35,251 bases of DNA from the NCBI GenBank assembly GCA_020721875.1, contig DYLX01000013.1, forward strand, positions 14,846-50,096. The letters run 5' to 3'. Position 1 is the first letter of the stretch, and every line of letters begins with the position of its first letter. The position numbers and the translations under genes were made by a program. Below are positions 24,363-32,250 of this stretch, one piece after another. Source of the DNA: Leptospira biflexa (GTDB lineage Bacteria > Spirochaetota > Spirochaetia > Treponematales > Rectinemataceae). Under the pieces are notes generated by a model. That model ran no database searches. It had not been told where the DNA came from and saw nothing but the letters and a program-made list of their open reading frames with translations.

Positions 24363-24995
24363 TTATTTCTGCCTGAGGCGTTCCCACTCGAGCTGGCGAC
24401 GAACCTGAGGGACAGAGGTCTCTCGCCCAATCAACATGTAATCGATCCCCGCCATCCGCGCCACACGCATTGTTTTTCCATCCGCAAAGGCCACTGCCGC
24501 TCGCATCCAGGCACCGATCCGTGCGAGGACCTCTGGATCCTTCCAGTAACCGACAACTACCTTTCGGCTCGTTCCAAGTCGCGCATGGATAAAGCCATGT
24601 TCCTTATCCCCGTGTGCCGACTGATTCAGGTTCATAAAATCCATATCGATGGAGTCCCAGGGGATATCGCGGTTAAACTGAGTATGCAGGTGCAGAATGG
24701 GCCGCTGGTTTTCCATAAGACCCCCAATCCACATTTTGGAGGGTGAGAATGTGTGCATCCAGGTGATGATCCCCGCACACTCTGGATCAGCATTGGCCTT
24801 TCGGAACAGTGAGACGATGTCCTCTGAGGATGTCGCTATGCCGGGCTGTACCAGGGCGGCTGGTATCGCATCGCTCTGATTGAAAAAATCTGCCATAATC
24901 TTGGCATGCGCGCTCACCTGCTCGAGTACGCCCGGACCATAGAGCAGCTGGCTGCCTACGATGAACCAGAATTTGTGCGACGAGTATGTTTTCAT
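24363..24995 (-). pseudogene. araA: L-arabinose isomerase with a large in-frame internal deletion
   Basis: Only 210 codons remain, against about 500 for the family. Residues 1 to about 178 match the N-terminal part of AraA, including FWFIVGSQLLYG, THTFSPSKMWIGGL-like MHTFSPSKMWIGGL, and DMDFMNLNQSAHGDKEHGF (118-136). From about residue 181, MAGIDYMLIGRETSVPQ and the ending QLEWERLRQK resemble the extreme C-terminus of AraA. The central roughly 290 residues, with the catalytic Glu pair and metal-binding His residues, are missing, and the frame is kept. The product cannot isomerise arabinose. The start overlaps the araB stop as ATGA, as in a working operon. The deletion may be real or an assembly error. 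Confidence 0.85.
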
Positions 24996-26656
24996 GTGAA
25001 CTCCCTTTCGATGAATGCCCCGAACTTTTTGTAATCCTGGTAGAGCCGGTTGTAGACTTCGATGTGTTCTGGCTGCGGCATCACTACAGCCTCGATCGCG
25101 GGCCGCATCGCAGCCTGTGCCTCAGGGACTGAGGGATAGATGCCGGCCACGACTGCGGCGAACATCGCTGCTCCCAGCGCTACAGACTGATCGCTCGCCA
25201 CGATTTCAATGGGTTTCCCAAGCACATCGGCGACAATTTGCATGACAAGAGGCGACTTGCGTGCAACCCCGCCGATGGCGCGGATTTTCTGTATAGGAAT
25301 GCCCTCCTCTATAAAGCGTTCGACAATAGCGCGAGCGCCGAAGGCGGTTGCCTCTATGAGCGCCCGATAGATCATCGGTGCCGTGGTACCGAGGGTCAGA
25401 CCTAGAATTGCGCCCTTGAGCTTCTGATTGGCGTCGGGGGTGCGCCTCCCATTGAGCCAGTCGAGGGCGAGGACGCCCGAAGCCTTCGGCTCGATGGTAC
25501 TCGCTCCTTTTTCGAGCTCAGGCATGATCCTGCGTTCGGCTTCTTCTCTGATATTTGCCAAGATAGGTTCTTTGGAGAAAACATGTTCGATCGGCCACAT
25601 GAGGATATTTTTGAACCAGGCGTACACATCGCCAAATGCGCTCTGACCTGCTTCATAGCCCAACATCCCTGGAATAATCGATCCATCCACCTGACCGCAG
25701 ATACCCTTCACCAAATGCTCTTTCCCCTCTGAGGGGGGACCGACGATCATATCGCAGGTGGAGGTTCCCATGACCTTGATGAACACACCAGGTTCGACTC
25801 CGCCGCCCACCGCCCCCATGTGGGCATCGTACGCCCCCACAGCCACGGGAATTCCGGGCTTCAGGTGCAGACGTTGAGCCCACTCTGCGGTGAGGTAACC
25901 GAAGATCTTGTCACTCGTCCATGTCTCAGACCCTAGAGTTTTCTTGATTCTGACCAGCTCCGGTTGCAGTCTGGCTAAAAAATCGTCGGAAGGATAGTTA
26001 CCGAAACTTCTGTGCCACATAGCCTTGTGGCCCATCGCACACCTGCTCCGTTTTATATCACCGACAAACCGAATACCGGTAAGGAGGGCAGGCATCCAGT
26101 CGCAGTGTTCGATCACGGACGCGCCGGCCGCCATCACTTTTGGGTCCGTTCTTGCGACGTGTAACAGCTTGGCCCAGAACCACTCTGAAGAGTAGACACC
26201 TCCCTCGTACATCGTAAAGTCGACCTCCCACTTGCGCGCAAGATCGTTGATCTCAAACGCCTCCTCGGTCGCCGTATGATCTTTCCAGAGCATGAACATC
26301 GCATTGGGATTCTCGGCAAATTCGGGGAGCATCGCAAGCGGCGTGATGTCCTCTGTTATTAAACATGGCGTCGAACCCGTCGTATCGATAGCCATTCCTT
26401 TCACGAAGGGCAGGACATCTGTTCCCGTCTTTGTGGCGAGTTCGTCCATTACAGTGAGGAGCGAATCGATATAGTCCTGAGGATGCTGACGGAATTGGTT
26501 GTTTGCGGCGTCGCAGTAACGCCCCTCTGCCCAGCGAGGGTACTGCGCTATTGCGCTTGCAATTTCATCTCCGTTCTTCGCGTTGGTAACAACCACGCGA
26601 CAAGAGTCCGTGCCGTAATCGATGCCGATAACATACCTCTTTTCTCTGTCGTTCAT
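24992..26656 (-). CDS. araB: L-ribulokinase (FGGY family)
   Basis: It phosphorylates L-ribulose with ATP in arabinose catabolism. The protein is 554 residues, full length, with the N-terminal phosphate motif VIGIDYGTDSCRVVV (9-23) and AIDTTGSTP. WKDHTA and GAYDAHMGAVGGG lie in the substrate cleft, GTSTCDM follows, and RAIGGVARKSPLVMQIVADVLGKPI and SVALGAAMFAAV lie in the C-terminal lobe. GAGGAGTC precedes the ATG. It lies between a deleted araA and only the tail of a sugar ABC ATPase, so the operon is not complete here. It still seems intact and may support growth if an isomerase exists elsewhere. No epimerase AraD or regulator AraR is seen. Confidence 0.95.
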   Translation of the reverse strand: MNDREKRYVIGIDYGTDSCRVVVTNAKNGDEIASAIAQYPRWAEGRYCDAANNQFRQHPQDYIDSLLTVMDELATKTGTDVLPFVKGMAIDTTGSTPCLITEDITPLAMLPEFAENPNAMFMLWKDHTATEEAFEINDLARKWEVDFTMYEGGVYSSEWFWAKLLHVARTDPKVMAAGASVIEHCDWMPALLTGIRFVGDIKRSRCAMGHKAMWHRSFGNYPSDDFLARLQPELVRIKKTLGSETWTSDKIFGYLTAEWAQRLHLKPGIPVAVGAYDAHMGAVGGGVEPGVFIKVMGTSTCDMIVGPPSEGKEHLVKGICGQVDGSIIPGMLGYEAGQSAFGDVYAWFKNILMWPIEHVFSKEPILANIREEAERRIMPELEKGASTIEPKASGVLALDWLNGRRTPDANQKLKGAILGLTLGTTAPMIYRALIEATAFGARAIVERFIEEGIPIQKIRAIGGVARKSPLVMQIVADVLGKPIEIVASDQSVALGAAMFAAVVAGIYPSVPEAQAAMRPAIEAVVMPQPEHIEVYNRLYQDYKKFGAFIEREFT

Positions 26657-26721
26657 GCTGACTCCTCAAAAATATAAGTGGGCCCTTCTCTAATCTTGGC
26701 AGGGTTTCTTGTTCTTGACAT

Positions 26722-26823
26722 TCAACCAGCGAAGACAGCCCCCATGATATTTTCCTGCGAAATCTCCGCTTTGTTGAGTACCCTACACACTTTCCCCTCG
26801 TGCATCACCAAGACTCGATCCGA
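26722..26823 (-). pseudogene. C-terminal remnant of a sugar ABC transporter ATPase (AraG/RbsA-like)
   Basis: On the reverse strand just upstream of araB, a frame ending at TGA (26724-26722) reads [12 protein letters not shown], then [18 protein letters not shown]. This matches the end of the second ABC cassette in sugar importers of the AraG/RbsA/XylG type (SDRxLVMxEG, then TQExIM). Only about 33 residues survive. The 5' side runs straight into the truncated cyclophilin gene. It would have been the gene upstream of araB in an arabinose operon. Short, but the motif order is distinctive. Confidence 0.65.
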
Positions 26824-27049
26824 CAACGCGACGAGCCAGTTCTTCATCAACCTGGTGGATAACCGATCGCTTGACTACCGTGGCCCAGGAGCCGGCGCCG
26901 GCTACTGCGTGTTCGGCACGGTGGTCGAAGGCATGGACGTCGTCGATGCGATGGCAAAGGTGAAAACCATCCGCCGCCCGCCCCACGCCGACGTGCCCTC
27001 CGAAGACATCGTGCTTATCGCGGCGCGCGTGGTGAATCCTCTTTCTTAA
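26807..27049 (+). pseudogene. Cyclophilin-type peptidyl-prolyl isomerase, 5'-truncated
   Basis: The second half of a cyclophilin is clear: [15 protein letters not shown], then [16 protein letters not shown], and [10 protein letters not shown] near the C-terminus, ending at TAA. The first about 80-90 residues, including the catalytic FxR..F.iQGG region, are missing. The frame is open upstream to 26678, but that part does not look like cyclophilin and is antisense to the sugar ABC ATPase remnant. The gene was apparently cut by the rearrangement that joined it to the ara locus. A product, if made, would lack isomerase activity. Confidence 0.82.
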
Positions 27050-27073
27050 TTTTTTAGTATTCACCGAAGATCC

Positions 27074-27095
27074 GGGCGGCGATTTGCCGCCGCCC
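27074..27095. terminator. GC-rich hairpin at the cyclophilin remnant / VOC gene junction
   Basis: An 8-bp perfect stem GGGCGGCG/CGCCGCCC with a six-base loop, between converging reading frames. There is no clear T run on either side. Confidence 0.45.
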
Positions 27096-27104
27096 CACAA
27101 TCAA

Positions 27105-27470
27105 CTATTGTACATCCTGCACAAACTGCACGCGCAACCCATTCGGGTCGAGTACATAGAAAAAACGGACGTGGGGATTAGGCTGGAAGGGCCCGGCCGC
27201 CACAGGGATTCCGTGCTTCTTCAACATCTCCATCGTTGTCTCGAGCGAATCGACCTTGAAGCCCAGCGAAATGTTTTGGCTGAAGGACGCAGGTTGGTTC
27301 TTCGCGTTGTGAATGAGCTCAACCTCAGTGTCGCCAGAGCCGAGGAAGGCGATACGATCGCCTGGCGCGGGCGAGAATTCACGATTGAGCGGCAGACCCA
27401 CGATGTCGCGGTAGAACGCGAGCGATTTTTCCATGTCATGCACATTGAGAGTGACCCAGCAGAATTTCAT
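27105..27470 (-). CDS. VOC (glyoxalase/bleomycin resistance-like) family protein
   Basis: A 121-residue single-domain VOC protein (paired beta-alpha-beta-beta-beta modules). The N-terminal VTLNVHDMEKSLAFYRDIVGLP is the usual opening. VELIH and the C-terminal FFYVLDPNGLRVQFVQ match the second metal-site module of lactoylglutathione lyase-like proteins. It might be a metal-dependent lyase, isomerase or dioxygenase, and the substrate is unknown. It is the last gene of the DUF432-mscS unit: its ATG overlaps the mscS stop as ATGA, with AAAGGAG just upstream. Confidence 0.88.
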   Translation of the reverse strand: MKFCWVTLNVHDMEKSLAFYRDIVGLPLNREFSPAPGDRIAFLGSGDTEVELIHNAKNQPASFSQNISLGFKVDSLETTMEMLKKHGIPVAAGPFQPNPHVRFFYVLDPNGLRVQFVQDVQ

Positions 27471-28297
27471 AGAGAACTCCTTTTAATGTATACATCGTGC
27501 TTAGGATACGGAATTTCGATGCCTTCCTTCGCGAATCGCGCGTGAATGTCCATAATGATGGAATTGCGCAGATCGACGAGTTTCGATTGTTCGTACCAGA
27601 CTCCGAAAAGAATGTTGATGCTCGAAGCGTCGAATTTATCGAAATAGATGAGTGGTTCTGGATTGTCGAGTGCATTCAGGTTCTTGGCAGCGATATCCTT
27701 GAGCACATCGCTCACCTTGTGGAGGTCCGCCTCGTAGGAGACACCCACCATGATATCGAGTCGCCGGATAGGGTAGCGCGTGAGATTGATGACATTCGTC
27801 TTGATGATGCTCTCGTTCGGAATGCGGACGAAACGGTTGTCGAAGGTCTGAAGTTTGATCGACAGAAGGTCGACGGAGAGGACAATGCCCGAAATGTCGC
27901 CGACCTGAATCACATCGCCAATCTGGAAAGGCTTTTCGGAGATGAGAAATATGCCACTTATGAGGTTCGAAACCGAGGTTTGGGCGGCAAAGCCTATCGC
28001 GATCCCCGCAATTCCCGCCGCGCCGAGAAGGGCAGAGAGATTGACGCCCATACCCTGCAGCACCGAAACGATCGCTATGACCCATCCCGTGTAGCGTATC
28101 GCCTTTCTGATGAGCTGTGCCCGCTGCTCTGGCACGCCCTTCTTGATCGCACGGGCGACAAGCATCTGGAGCACACGGAAGAATATGAGAATGAGCGCTG
28201 CCGCCACGACGATACCGATCGCTTTTTTCCAAAACTCGGGTGTCGACACATTTTGTAGGAGTTTGTTGATGAAATCTGGAATAATTGGTGTGTTCAT
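27467..28297 (-). CDS. mscS: Small-conductance mechanosensitive channel (MscS family)
   Basis: An inner-membrane channel of 276 residues that opens under membrane tension in osmotic downshift. There are three hydrophobic segments. The third has the Gly/Ala-rich pore helix GAAGIAGIAIGFAAQ, followed by SNLISGIFLISEKPFQIGD. The beta domain (RIPNESIIKTNVINLTR) and the C-terminal domain follow. The ATG at 28297 has GGAG a few bases upstream. An upstream in-frame GTG at 28309 is less likely. It follows the DUF432 gene closely, a pairing known from other genomes. Confidence 0.93.
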   Translation of the reverse strand: MNTPIIPDFINKLLQNVSTPEFWKKAIGIVVAAALILIFFRVLQMLVARAIKKGVPEQRAQLIRKAIRYTGWVIAIVSVLQGMGVNLSALLGAAGIAGIAIGFAAQTSVSNLISGIFLISEKPFQIGDVIQVGDISGIVLSVDLLSIKLQTFDNRFVRIPNESIIKTNVINLTRYPIRRLDIMVGVSYEADLHKVSDVLKDIAAKNLNALDNPEPLIYFDKFDASSINILFGVWYEQSKLVDLRNSIIMDIHARFAKEGIEIPYPKHDVYIKRSSL

Positions 28298-28309
28298 GTC
28301 ATTCTCCAC

Positions 28310-29125
28310 TCAGAGCCCCGCGATGCTGCGCAGGAAGCTCACGCCTTTTTGGATGAGCACCTCGTTGAGCCCGGACTTCGGCGCTGAGTGCACTTTCCTG
28401 AGATGCTTCGTGCCGGTATCGTCGATATTGGTTTGCAGCGAACCGTCAGCGGTCGCCGTAATCACAATCGTGTCGGAGACCAAGGTGTCATCCTTCTCAT
28501 AGACACTCATAAGGTTCGTGAAAATCGCGAGGCGCTTCACCTCAAGTGCCTCCTTGGAATGATTTTTTACCGCGATTCGGCAATGGATGAGCGAGCGGCA
28601 CGAGAGGTAGTGGGCTGCGCGTTCGAGGGATTCTTTCGTGGCAGAGTCGACCAAATCGCCATTTTCATTTCTGCATTCGGGATCGAGATCGATGGGCAGC
28701 GAGAGGCAGAGATTGCCGCTGGTCTTGTCGCCGAACCAGGTCGTGGTGGTGAAGAATGGCGACGCCTCGAAGAGCACCGTTCCAGATTCGAGTTCAACGC
28801 GAAAGAGAGGCGGAAGGGCAATGGTAAACCACGCCTCGGTGCCGGCGTGAATTTTCACGTCATTGCGGGCGGCGACGAGATAGGGCATCGAGCTTGGGTA
28901 CGGGCGGAGCGCAACTCTCTTGCCCCTTGCAACGGAGAGAGAGACTTCGGTGGCCTCGGGTGGTTCGGTACTGTCTGGACCGTGTGTGTCGTGCTCAATC
29001 TGTTTGAACGGGATGCTCTTCAGCGCGAATCGCCACTCTTCGCCATTCTTGCGCATCCACAGGATGGCGCCATCGAGCGACCAGCTGTACCAGCGTGCCT
29101 CTGTCGGTTCAAAAAAGTTCCACAT
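28310..29125 (-). CDS. DUF432 family protein
   Basis: A 271-residue cytoplasmic protein matching the DUF432 (COG2430-like) family, as judged by the W-rich N-terminus (MWNFFEPTEARWYSWSL), a central RPYPSSMPYL-type segment, and ALPPLFRVELESGTVLFEAS. Its function is unknown. It is often found beside MscS channels, as here, so it may influence the channel or osmotic response (inference). A much longer open frame extends upstream to 29674 through the class V aminotransferase gene, but it is antisense-like shadow. The ATG at 29125 is chosen because family similarity starts there. It has no clear ribosome site, and MFHIRYDC upstream is an alternative nine residues longer. Confidence 0.78.
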   Translation of the reverse strand: MWNFFEPTEARWYSWSLDGAILWMRKNGEEWRFALKSIPFKQIEHDTHGPDSTEPPEATEVSLSVARGKRVALRPYPSSMPYLVAARNDVKIHAGTEAWFTIALPPLFRVELESGTVLFEASPFFTTTTWFGDKTSGNLCLSLPIDLDPECRNENGDLVDSATKESLERAAHYLSCRSLIHCRIAVKNHSKEALEVKRLAIFTNLMSVYEKDDTLVSDTIVITATADGSLQTNIDDTGTKHLRKVHSAPKSGLNEVLIQKGVSFLRSIAGL

Positions 29126-29143
29126 ACGGCAATCATACCGTAT
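29124..29143. promoter_or_regulatory. Palindrome at the DUF432 start
   Basis: ATACGG (29124-29129) and CCGTAT (29138-29143), separated by 8 bases, lie exactly at the start codon of the DUF432-mscS-VOC unit. It may be an operator or an RNA hairpin limiting translation initiation. Confidence 0.4.
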
Positions 29144-29175
29144 ATGGAACATATCTTGAAGTTTTTTACGGGGAA

Positions 29176-30342
29176 TTATGCTTTTTTGTATTCGGATTGC
29201 GCGGCGGCGACGGCGGCGCCTATGGGGAAAGAGTAACCTGCGCGCGCGAGGCCACGCTCGATGGCGCCCAGTGTAGCGAGGATCTCGGATTTGTCGCTCA
29301 TGCCCATGTGGCCGATCCTGAAATACTTTGTCTTGATCGAGGGGTAGAGACCGCCCGCGAGCATTGCGCCCTCTTCGGCGATCTTGGCGAGCACGGTGGC
29401 ATCGATACCGTCGGGGTAGTAGGGCGCGGTAAGGGTGTTCGCATAGATCTCTTCTCGGACGGGCAGAAATGTAAGGCCGATCGCCGAGAGCCCGGCGCGC
29501 AGGGCCCGCGCGTTCCGCGCGTGGCGCGCGAAGCGCGCCTCCATGCCTTCGGCCAGAATCTGGCCCAAACTCACGTTCAGCGCGCGGACCAAATTGACCG
29601 CCGGCGTGCCGAAGTATGCGGCCCTGCGCGCCTCGTACGCTTCCATGACCGGCAGCCAATTCTTCCAGTCGCAATAATATGCCCTGACCGTCGACCTTCG
29701 CGCCCGGTGCACCGCGAGCGCCCGCTGACTCGCCACGAGGAGCGCCAGGCCCGGGGGAACGCCCACAGCCTTCTGTGACGCGGTGAACGCGATGTCCACG
29801 CCCCAGTCCTCCATGCGAAGCTCCTCGCCCGCGACCGCGCAGACACCGTCGACTACCACGAGCGTGTTGGTCTCCGCCGCCGCGGCGGCAAAGGCCTTTA
29901 TGTCGGCGCGCGCGCCGGTGCTTGTGTCGACATGGGTTATGCTGATGGTTTTGTAACGTTTGGCCTTGAGCTGGGCACGCACCGCCTCAACCTGCGGAAG
30001 ATCGCCCACCGCGCTCGGCACGACGTCTACATTCGCGCCGTGAAGCCTAAAAATGTCCGCCATTCGGTCGCTGAAGTATCCGGTATGGACGATGAGCACA
30101 TTGTCGCCCGGCTCGGTGATGTTGGCGGCCGCGAGCTCCATGGCGAGTGTACCGCTGCCGGCGATCGCAAAGGGCTGGCCATGGGGTGCGAGCCACACCC
30201 CGCGCATCCTCTCGAGCGCCTGGCCAAAGAGCTCGATAAACTCAGGGTCGACGTGGCTCAGCGTTGGCACCGCCATTTCACTGAGCACTTCGTCGGTGAA
30301 TTCGATAGGACCGGGGATCATAAGAAGGCGCTTCCCTCTCAT
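29176..30342 (-). CDS. Class V aminotransferase (alanine/serine-glyoxylate type)
   Basis: A PLP enzyme of 388 residues of the small class V aminotransferase group that uses glyoxylate or pyruvate and alanine or serine. Features are MIPGPIEFTDEVL at 8-20, AGSGTLAME at 61-69, HVDTSTG at 137-143, VVVDGVC (162-168) with the PLP-ring Asp, and the PLP Lys191 in TASQKAVGVPPGL. The C-terminus has FRIGHMG. AGAGGAG precedes the ATG. It may link glyoxylate, serine or phosphonate metabolism, and no neighbour helps to decide. The C-terminal Ala-rich tail (FPIGAAVAAAQSEYKKA) is unusual but short. Confidence 0.9.
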   Translation of the reverse strand: MRGKRLLMIPGPIEFTDEVLSEMAVPTLSHVDPEFIELFGQALERMRGVWLAPHGQPFAIAGSGTLAMELAAANITEPGDNVLIVHTGYFSDRMADIFRLHGANVDVVPSAVGDLPQVEAVRAQLKAKRYKTISITHVDTSTGARADIKAFAAAAAETNTLVVVDGVCAVAGEELRMEDWGVDIAFTASQKAVGVPPGLALLVASQRALAVHRARRSTVRAYYCDWKNWLPVMEAYEARRAAYFGTPAVNLVRALNVSLGQILAEGMEARFARHARNARALRAGLSAIGLTFLPVREEIYANTLTAPYYPDGIDATVLAKIAEEGAMLAGGLYPSIKTKYFRIGHMGMSDKSEILATLGAIERGLARAGYSFPIGAAVAAAQSEYKKA

Positions 30343-30374
30343 GGTTAACTCCTCTTCGCTATGATTATTTGATT

Positions 30375-31190
30375 TTAGTCTAAATATTCTATGCGATTTT
30401 TTATCGTTCCCGCAATATAGGCTTCGGCAGCGCTCTCAATGTCCTCCATGTCCGTAACAATAGGCTCGATGCCTGCCTGCTGAAGACTCTGGTATGCTCC
30501 CGCGCCCATCCCGCCAACAATAAGAGCTTTGCAGTCGACAATCGCTTGAAGCATGTTTGTGTGTCGCTCTTGAGCGCCTGGCTGAAAGCCATGTCCTTTG
30601 CTCGCCTCGGAGGCACCATGATGTTCATCATTCTGATTGACAAAGTGGTTGTGCCCAAGTTTAGAACGTTGTTCGCGACCTACGATTTGACCATTCTCGA
30701 TTGTGAGAACGATATAGTAGGCTGCTCTGCCGAAATGGTGGGAAATAGTAATTCCGTCGTCCGAAATAAATGCGATTTTCATAGTCTGTTCTCCTAATTC
30801 AGAAATAGTGTTGGCGGCGTGGTCATTCTCCTTGCCCTCGCCGCTCTTGATCTCGTCCGAAACAAAAGGCGCCCGTTCCAAGCAGGGAGCCTTTGCGCGC
30901 TCAATGTTCAGCGCTTTTCCGTTGATGAGCGCGTCTGCGACCTTTGTGCGCGCACGCTCAAGAATACGTCCGAAGGTCGGCCGCGAGACGCCCATCATGT
31001 GTGCCGCCTCTTCTTGATAGCGATGGTCTAGATCGGCCAAGCGCAGTGCCTCAACCTCGTCGGGTTCGAGCGTGATAAGCTCGGTTCCTCCAAAGAGTTT
31101 CCGCGCGAGCTCGGCGTCGCCCTCGAATGGCAGGACCGAACAGGCGCGGATTTCAGAGACAATACGGCGGACACAGCGGGGTCTGGGCAT
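30375..31190 (-). CDS. DUF134 HTH domain fused to a NifX/NifB-type FeMo-cofactor-binding domain
   Basis: A single 271-residue frame. Residues 1 to about 100 match DUF134 (PF02001: MPRPRCVRRI, ELITLEPDEVEALRLAD, EEAAHMMGVSRPTFGRIL, a helix-turn-helix). From Met137 the protein matches the dinitrogenase iron-molybdenum cofactor domain (PF02579: MKIAFISDDG..ISHHFGRAAYYIVL, then ALIVGGMGAGAYQSLQQAGIEPI). A His-rich stretch lies between (GHNHFVNQNDEHHG). Met137 has AGGAG 8 bases upstream in frame, so a separate NifX-like protein of 135 residues may also be made. It starts 3 bases after mrp, an Fe-S carrier, which suggests metal-cluster handling (inference). No nitrogenase genes are present. Confidence 0.88.
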   Translation of the reverse strand: MPRPRCVRRIVSEIRACSVLPFEGDAELARKLFGGTELITLEPDEVEALRLADLDHRYQEEAAHMMGVSRPTFGRILERARTKVADALINGKALNIERAKAPCLERAPFVSDEIKSGEGKENDHAANTISELGEQTMKIAFISDDGITISHHFGRAAYYIVLTIENGQIVGREQRSKLGHNHFVNQNDEHHGASEASKGHGFQPGAQERHTNMLQAIVDCKALIVGGMGAGAYQSLQQAGIEPIVTDMEDIESAAEAYIAGTIKNRIEYLD

Positions 31191-31193
31191 GGC

Positions 31194-32054
31194 TTAGACG
31201 TGCGGAGCTGTGGCCTGTGGAGTGGCTTCGCTACTGGCGGCCACTGGCGTCGCTATGTTCCCCGTCGCCGCTTTCCCCGCCTCTGCCAGCGCAAGTTCTA
31301 CTTCGCTCGCGAGGCCGTCGGCGGTTTTTTTAACCGCCTCGCTCAGTTCCGACCAGCGGAGCGAGCGCGACTGCGCGAGTTCTTTTCTCCAGGGGAGACT
31401 CGCGAGGAGGGGCAGACCCATCCGCTGAGCGCCATTCTGGCTCCCGTCGTCGAAGAGAGCCGTCTCGGTACCACAGTGCGGGCAGACCATGGTGCGCATA
31501 TTCTCCACCACACCGAGCACAGGCGTTTTGAGCATACCTGCCATGTTGATCGATTTGCGCACGATCATCGACACATAGTCCTGTGGGGTCGCCACTACGA
31601 CAAGACCTGCGAAGGGAATGGTTTGGAAGGCGGTGAGAGCTACGTCCGAGGTCCCTGGGGGGAAGTCGATAATGAGGTAATCGAGGTCGCCCCAGATTGT
31701 GTCCGACCAAAACTGATCGATCACTTTGGCGAGAAGCGGACCGCGCCAGATCACCGGCGTGTCTTCGTCCTCGTTGAAGAGATTGATCGAGATAACCTTA
31801 ATGCCCTCTTCGTTCTCGACCGGGAAGAGGTGCTCGCCATCCGATTCGCCTCGGAAAGCGTTGATGCCGAGCATGCGGGGAATGCTCGGGCCCGTGATGT
31901 CAGCGTCGAGGATGCCGACACGATTGCCGCGTAACGCGAGCGACTCGGCGAGAAGCGAGGCGACCATCGATTTCCCGACGCCTCCCTTGCCGCTTATAAC
32001 GCCGATGACACGCTTGATCGAAGGATTCGGTTTTTTCTCTGGAATAGGTCCCAT
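31194..32054 (-). CDS. mrp: Mrp/NBP35 family P-loop ATPase (Fe-S cluster carrier)
   Basis: A cytoplasmic ATPase of 286 residues that carries and inserts iron-sulfur clusters. The deviant Walker A SGKGGVGKS (21-29) with the second Lys, the switch region DADITGPSIPRMLG, DFPPGTSD, and VVVVATPQDYVS-type motifs are present. The CPHC pair near residue 190 ligates a bridging cluster. The C-terminal tail is Ala/Thr-rich and low complexity. AAGGAG precedes the ATG. A promoter and palindrome lie upstream. It is co-transcribed with the DUF134-NifX gene, 3 bases apart. Confidence 0.95.
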   Translation of the reverse strand: MGPIPEKKPNPSIKRVIGVISGKGGVGKSMVASLLAESLALRGNRVGILDADITGPSIPRMLGINAFRGESDGEHLFPVENEEGIKVISINLFNEDEDTPVIWRGPLLAKVIDQFWSDTIWGDLDYLIIDFPPGTSDVALTAFQTIPFAGLVVVATPQDYVSMIVRKSINMAGMLKTPVLGVVENMRTMVCPHCGTETALFDDGSQNGAQRMGLPLLASLPWRKELAQSRSLRWSELSEAVKKTADGLASEVELALAEAGKAATGNIATPVAASSEATPQATAPHV

Positions 32055-32083
32055 GATATATACTCCTTGAAACGGTGAGTTTT

Positions 32084-32124
32084 GAGCATATGTTCATAAT
32101 ACTACTCAAGCTGGGTTTGTTCAA
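32084..32124 (-). promoter_or_regulatory. mrp promoter with a palindrome at the start site
   Basis: On the reverse strand TTGAAC (32124-32119), a 17-base spacer and TATTAT (32101-32096). Immediately downstream is the imperfect palindrome GAACATATGCTC (32095-32084, 10 of 12 bases symmetrical). It covers the expected transcription start and could bind the HTH protein encoded downstream (DUF134) or another metal regulator. Confidence 0.55.
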
Positions 32125-32135
32125 GGAGAGAGAAC

Positions 32136-32168
32136 AAGAGTCGCGGCGCACCGAAGGCTGCGACTCTT
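32136..32168. terminator. Hairpin downstream of the patatin gene
   Basis: A 9-bp stem AAGAGTCGC/GCGACTCTT on the reverse strand after the patatin stop, with a second smaller hairpin near 32204-32232 closer to the gene. The T content after the stem on the reverse strand is low. Both lie in the 196-base gap between mrp and patatin, which otherwise holds only the mrp promoter. Confidence 0.55.
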
Positions 32169-32250
32169 CGAGGATGCGGGGAACCTTTCGGCGAGCGGCT
32201 CATTGCGCTCTGCGCGCATCGCGTGGAGCGCACGCCTCCGCGCCGCCGGA

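Noticed and set aside
27497..28258. A 253-codon plus-strand open frame.
   Set aside because: It is antisense to mscS, rich in charged residues and has no family features. A shadow of the GC-skewed reverse gene.
29126..29674. An N-terminal extension of about 180 codons to the DUF432 gene.
   Set aside because: The sequence is Arg-rich and overlaps the end of the class V aminotransferase in another frame; DUF432 similarity begins at 29125.
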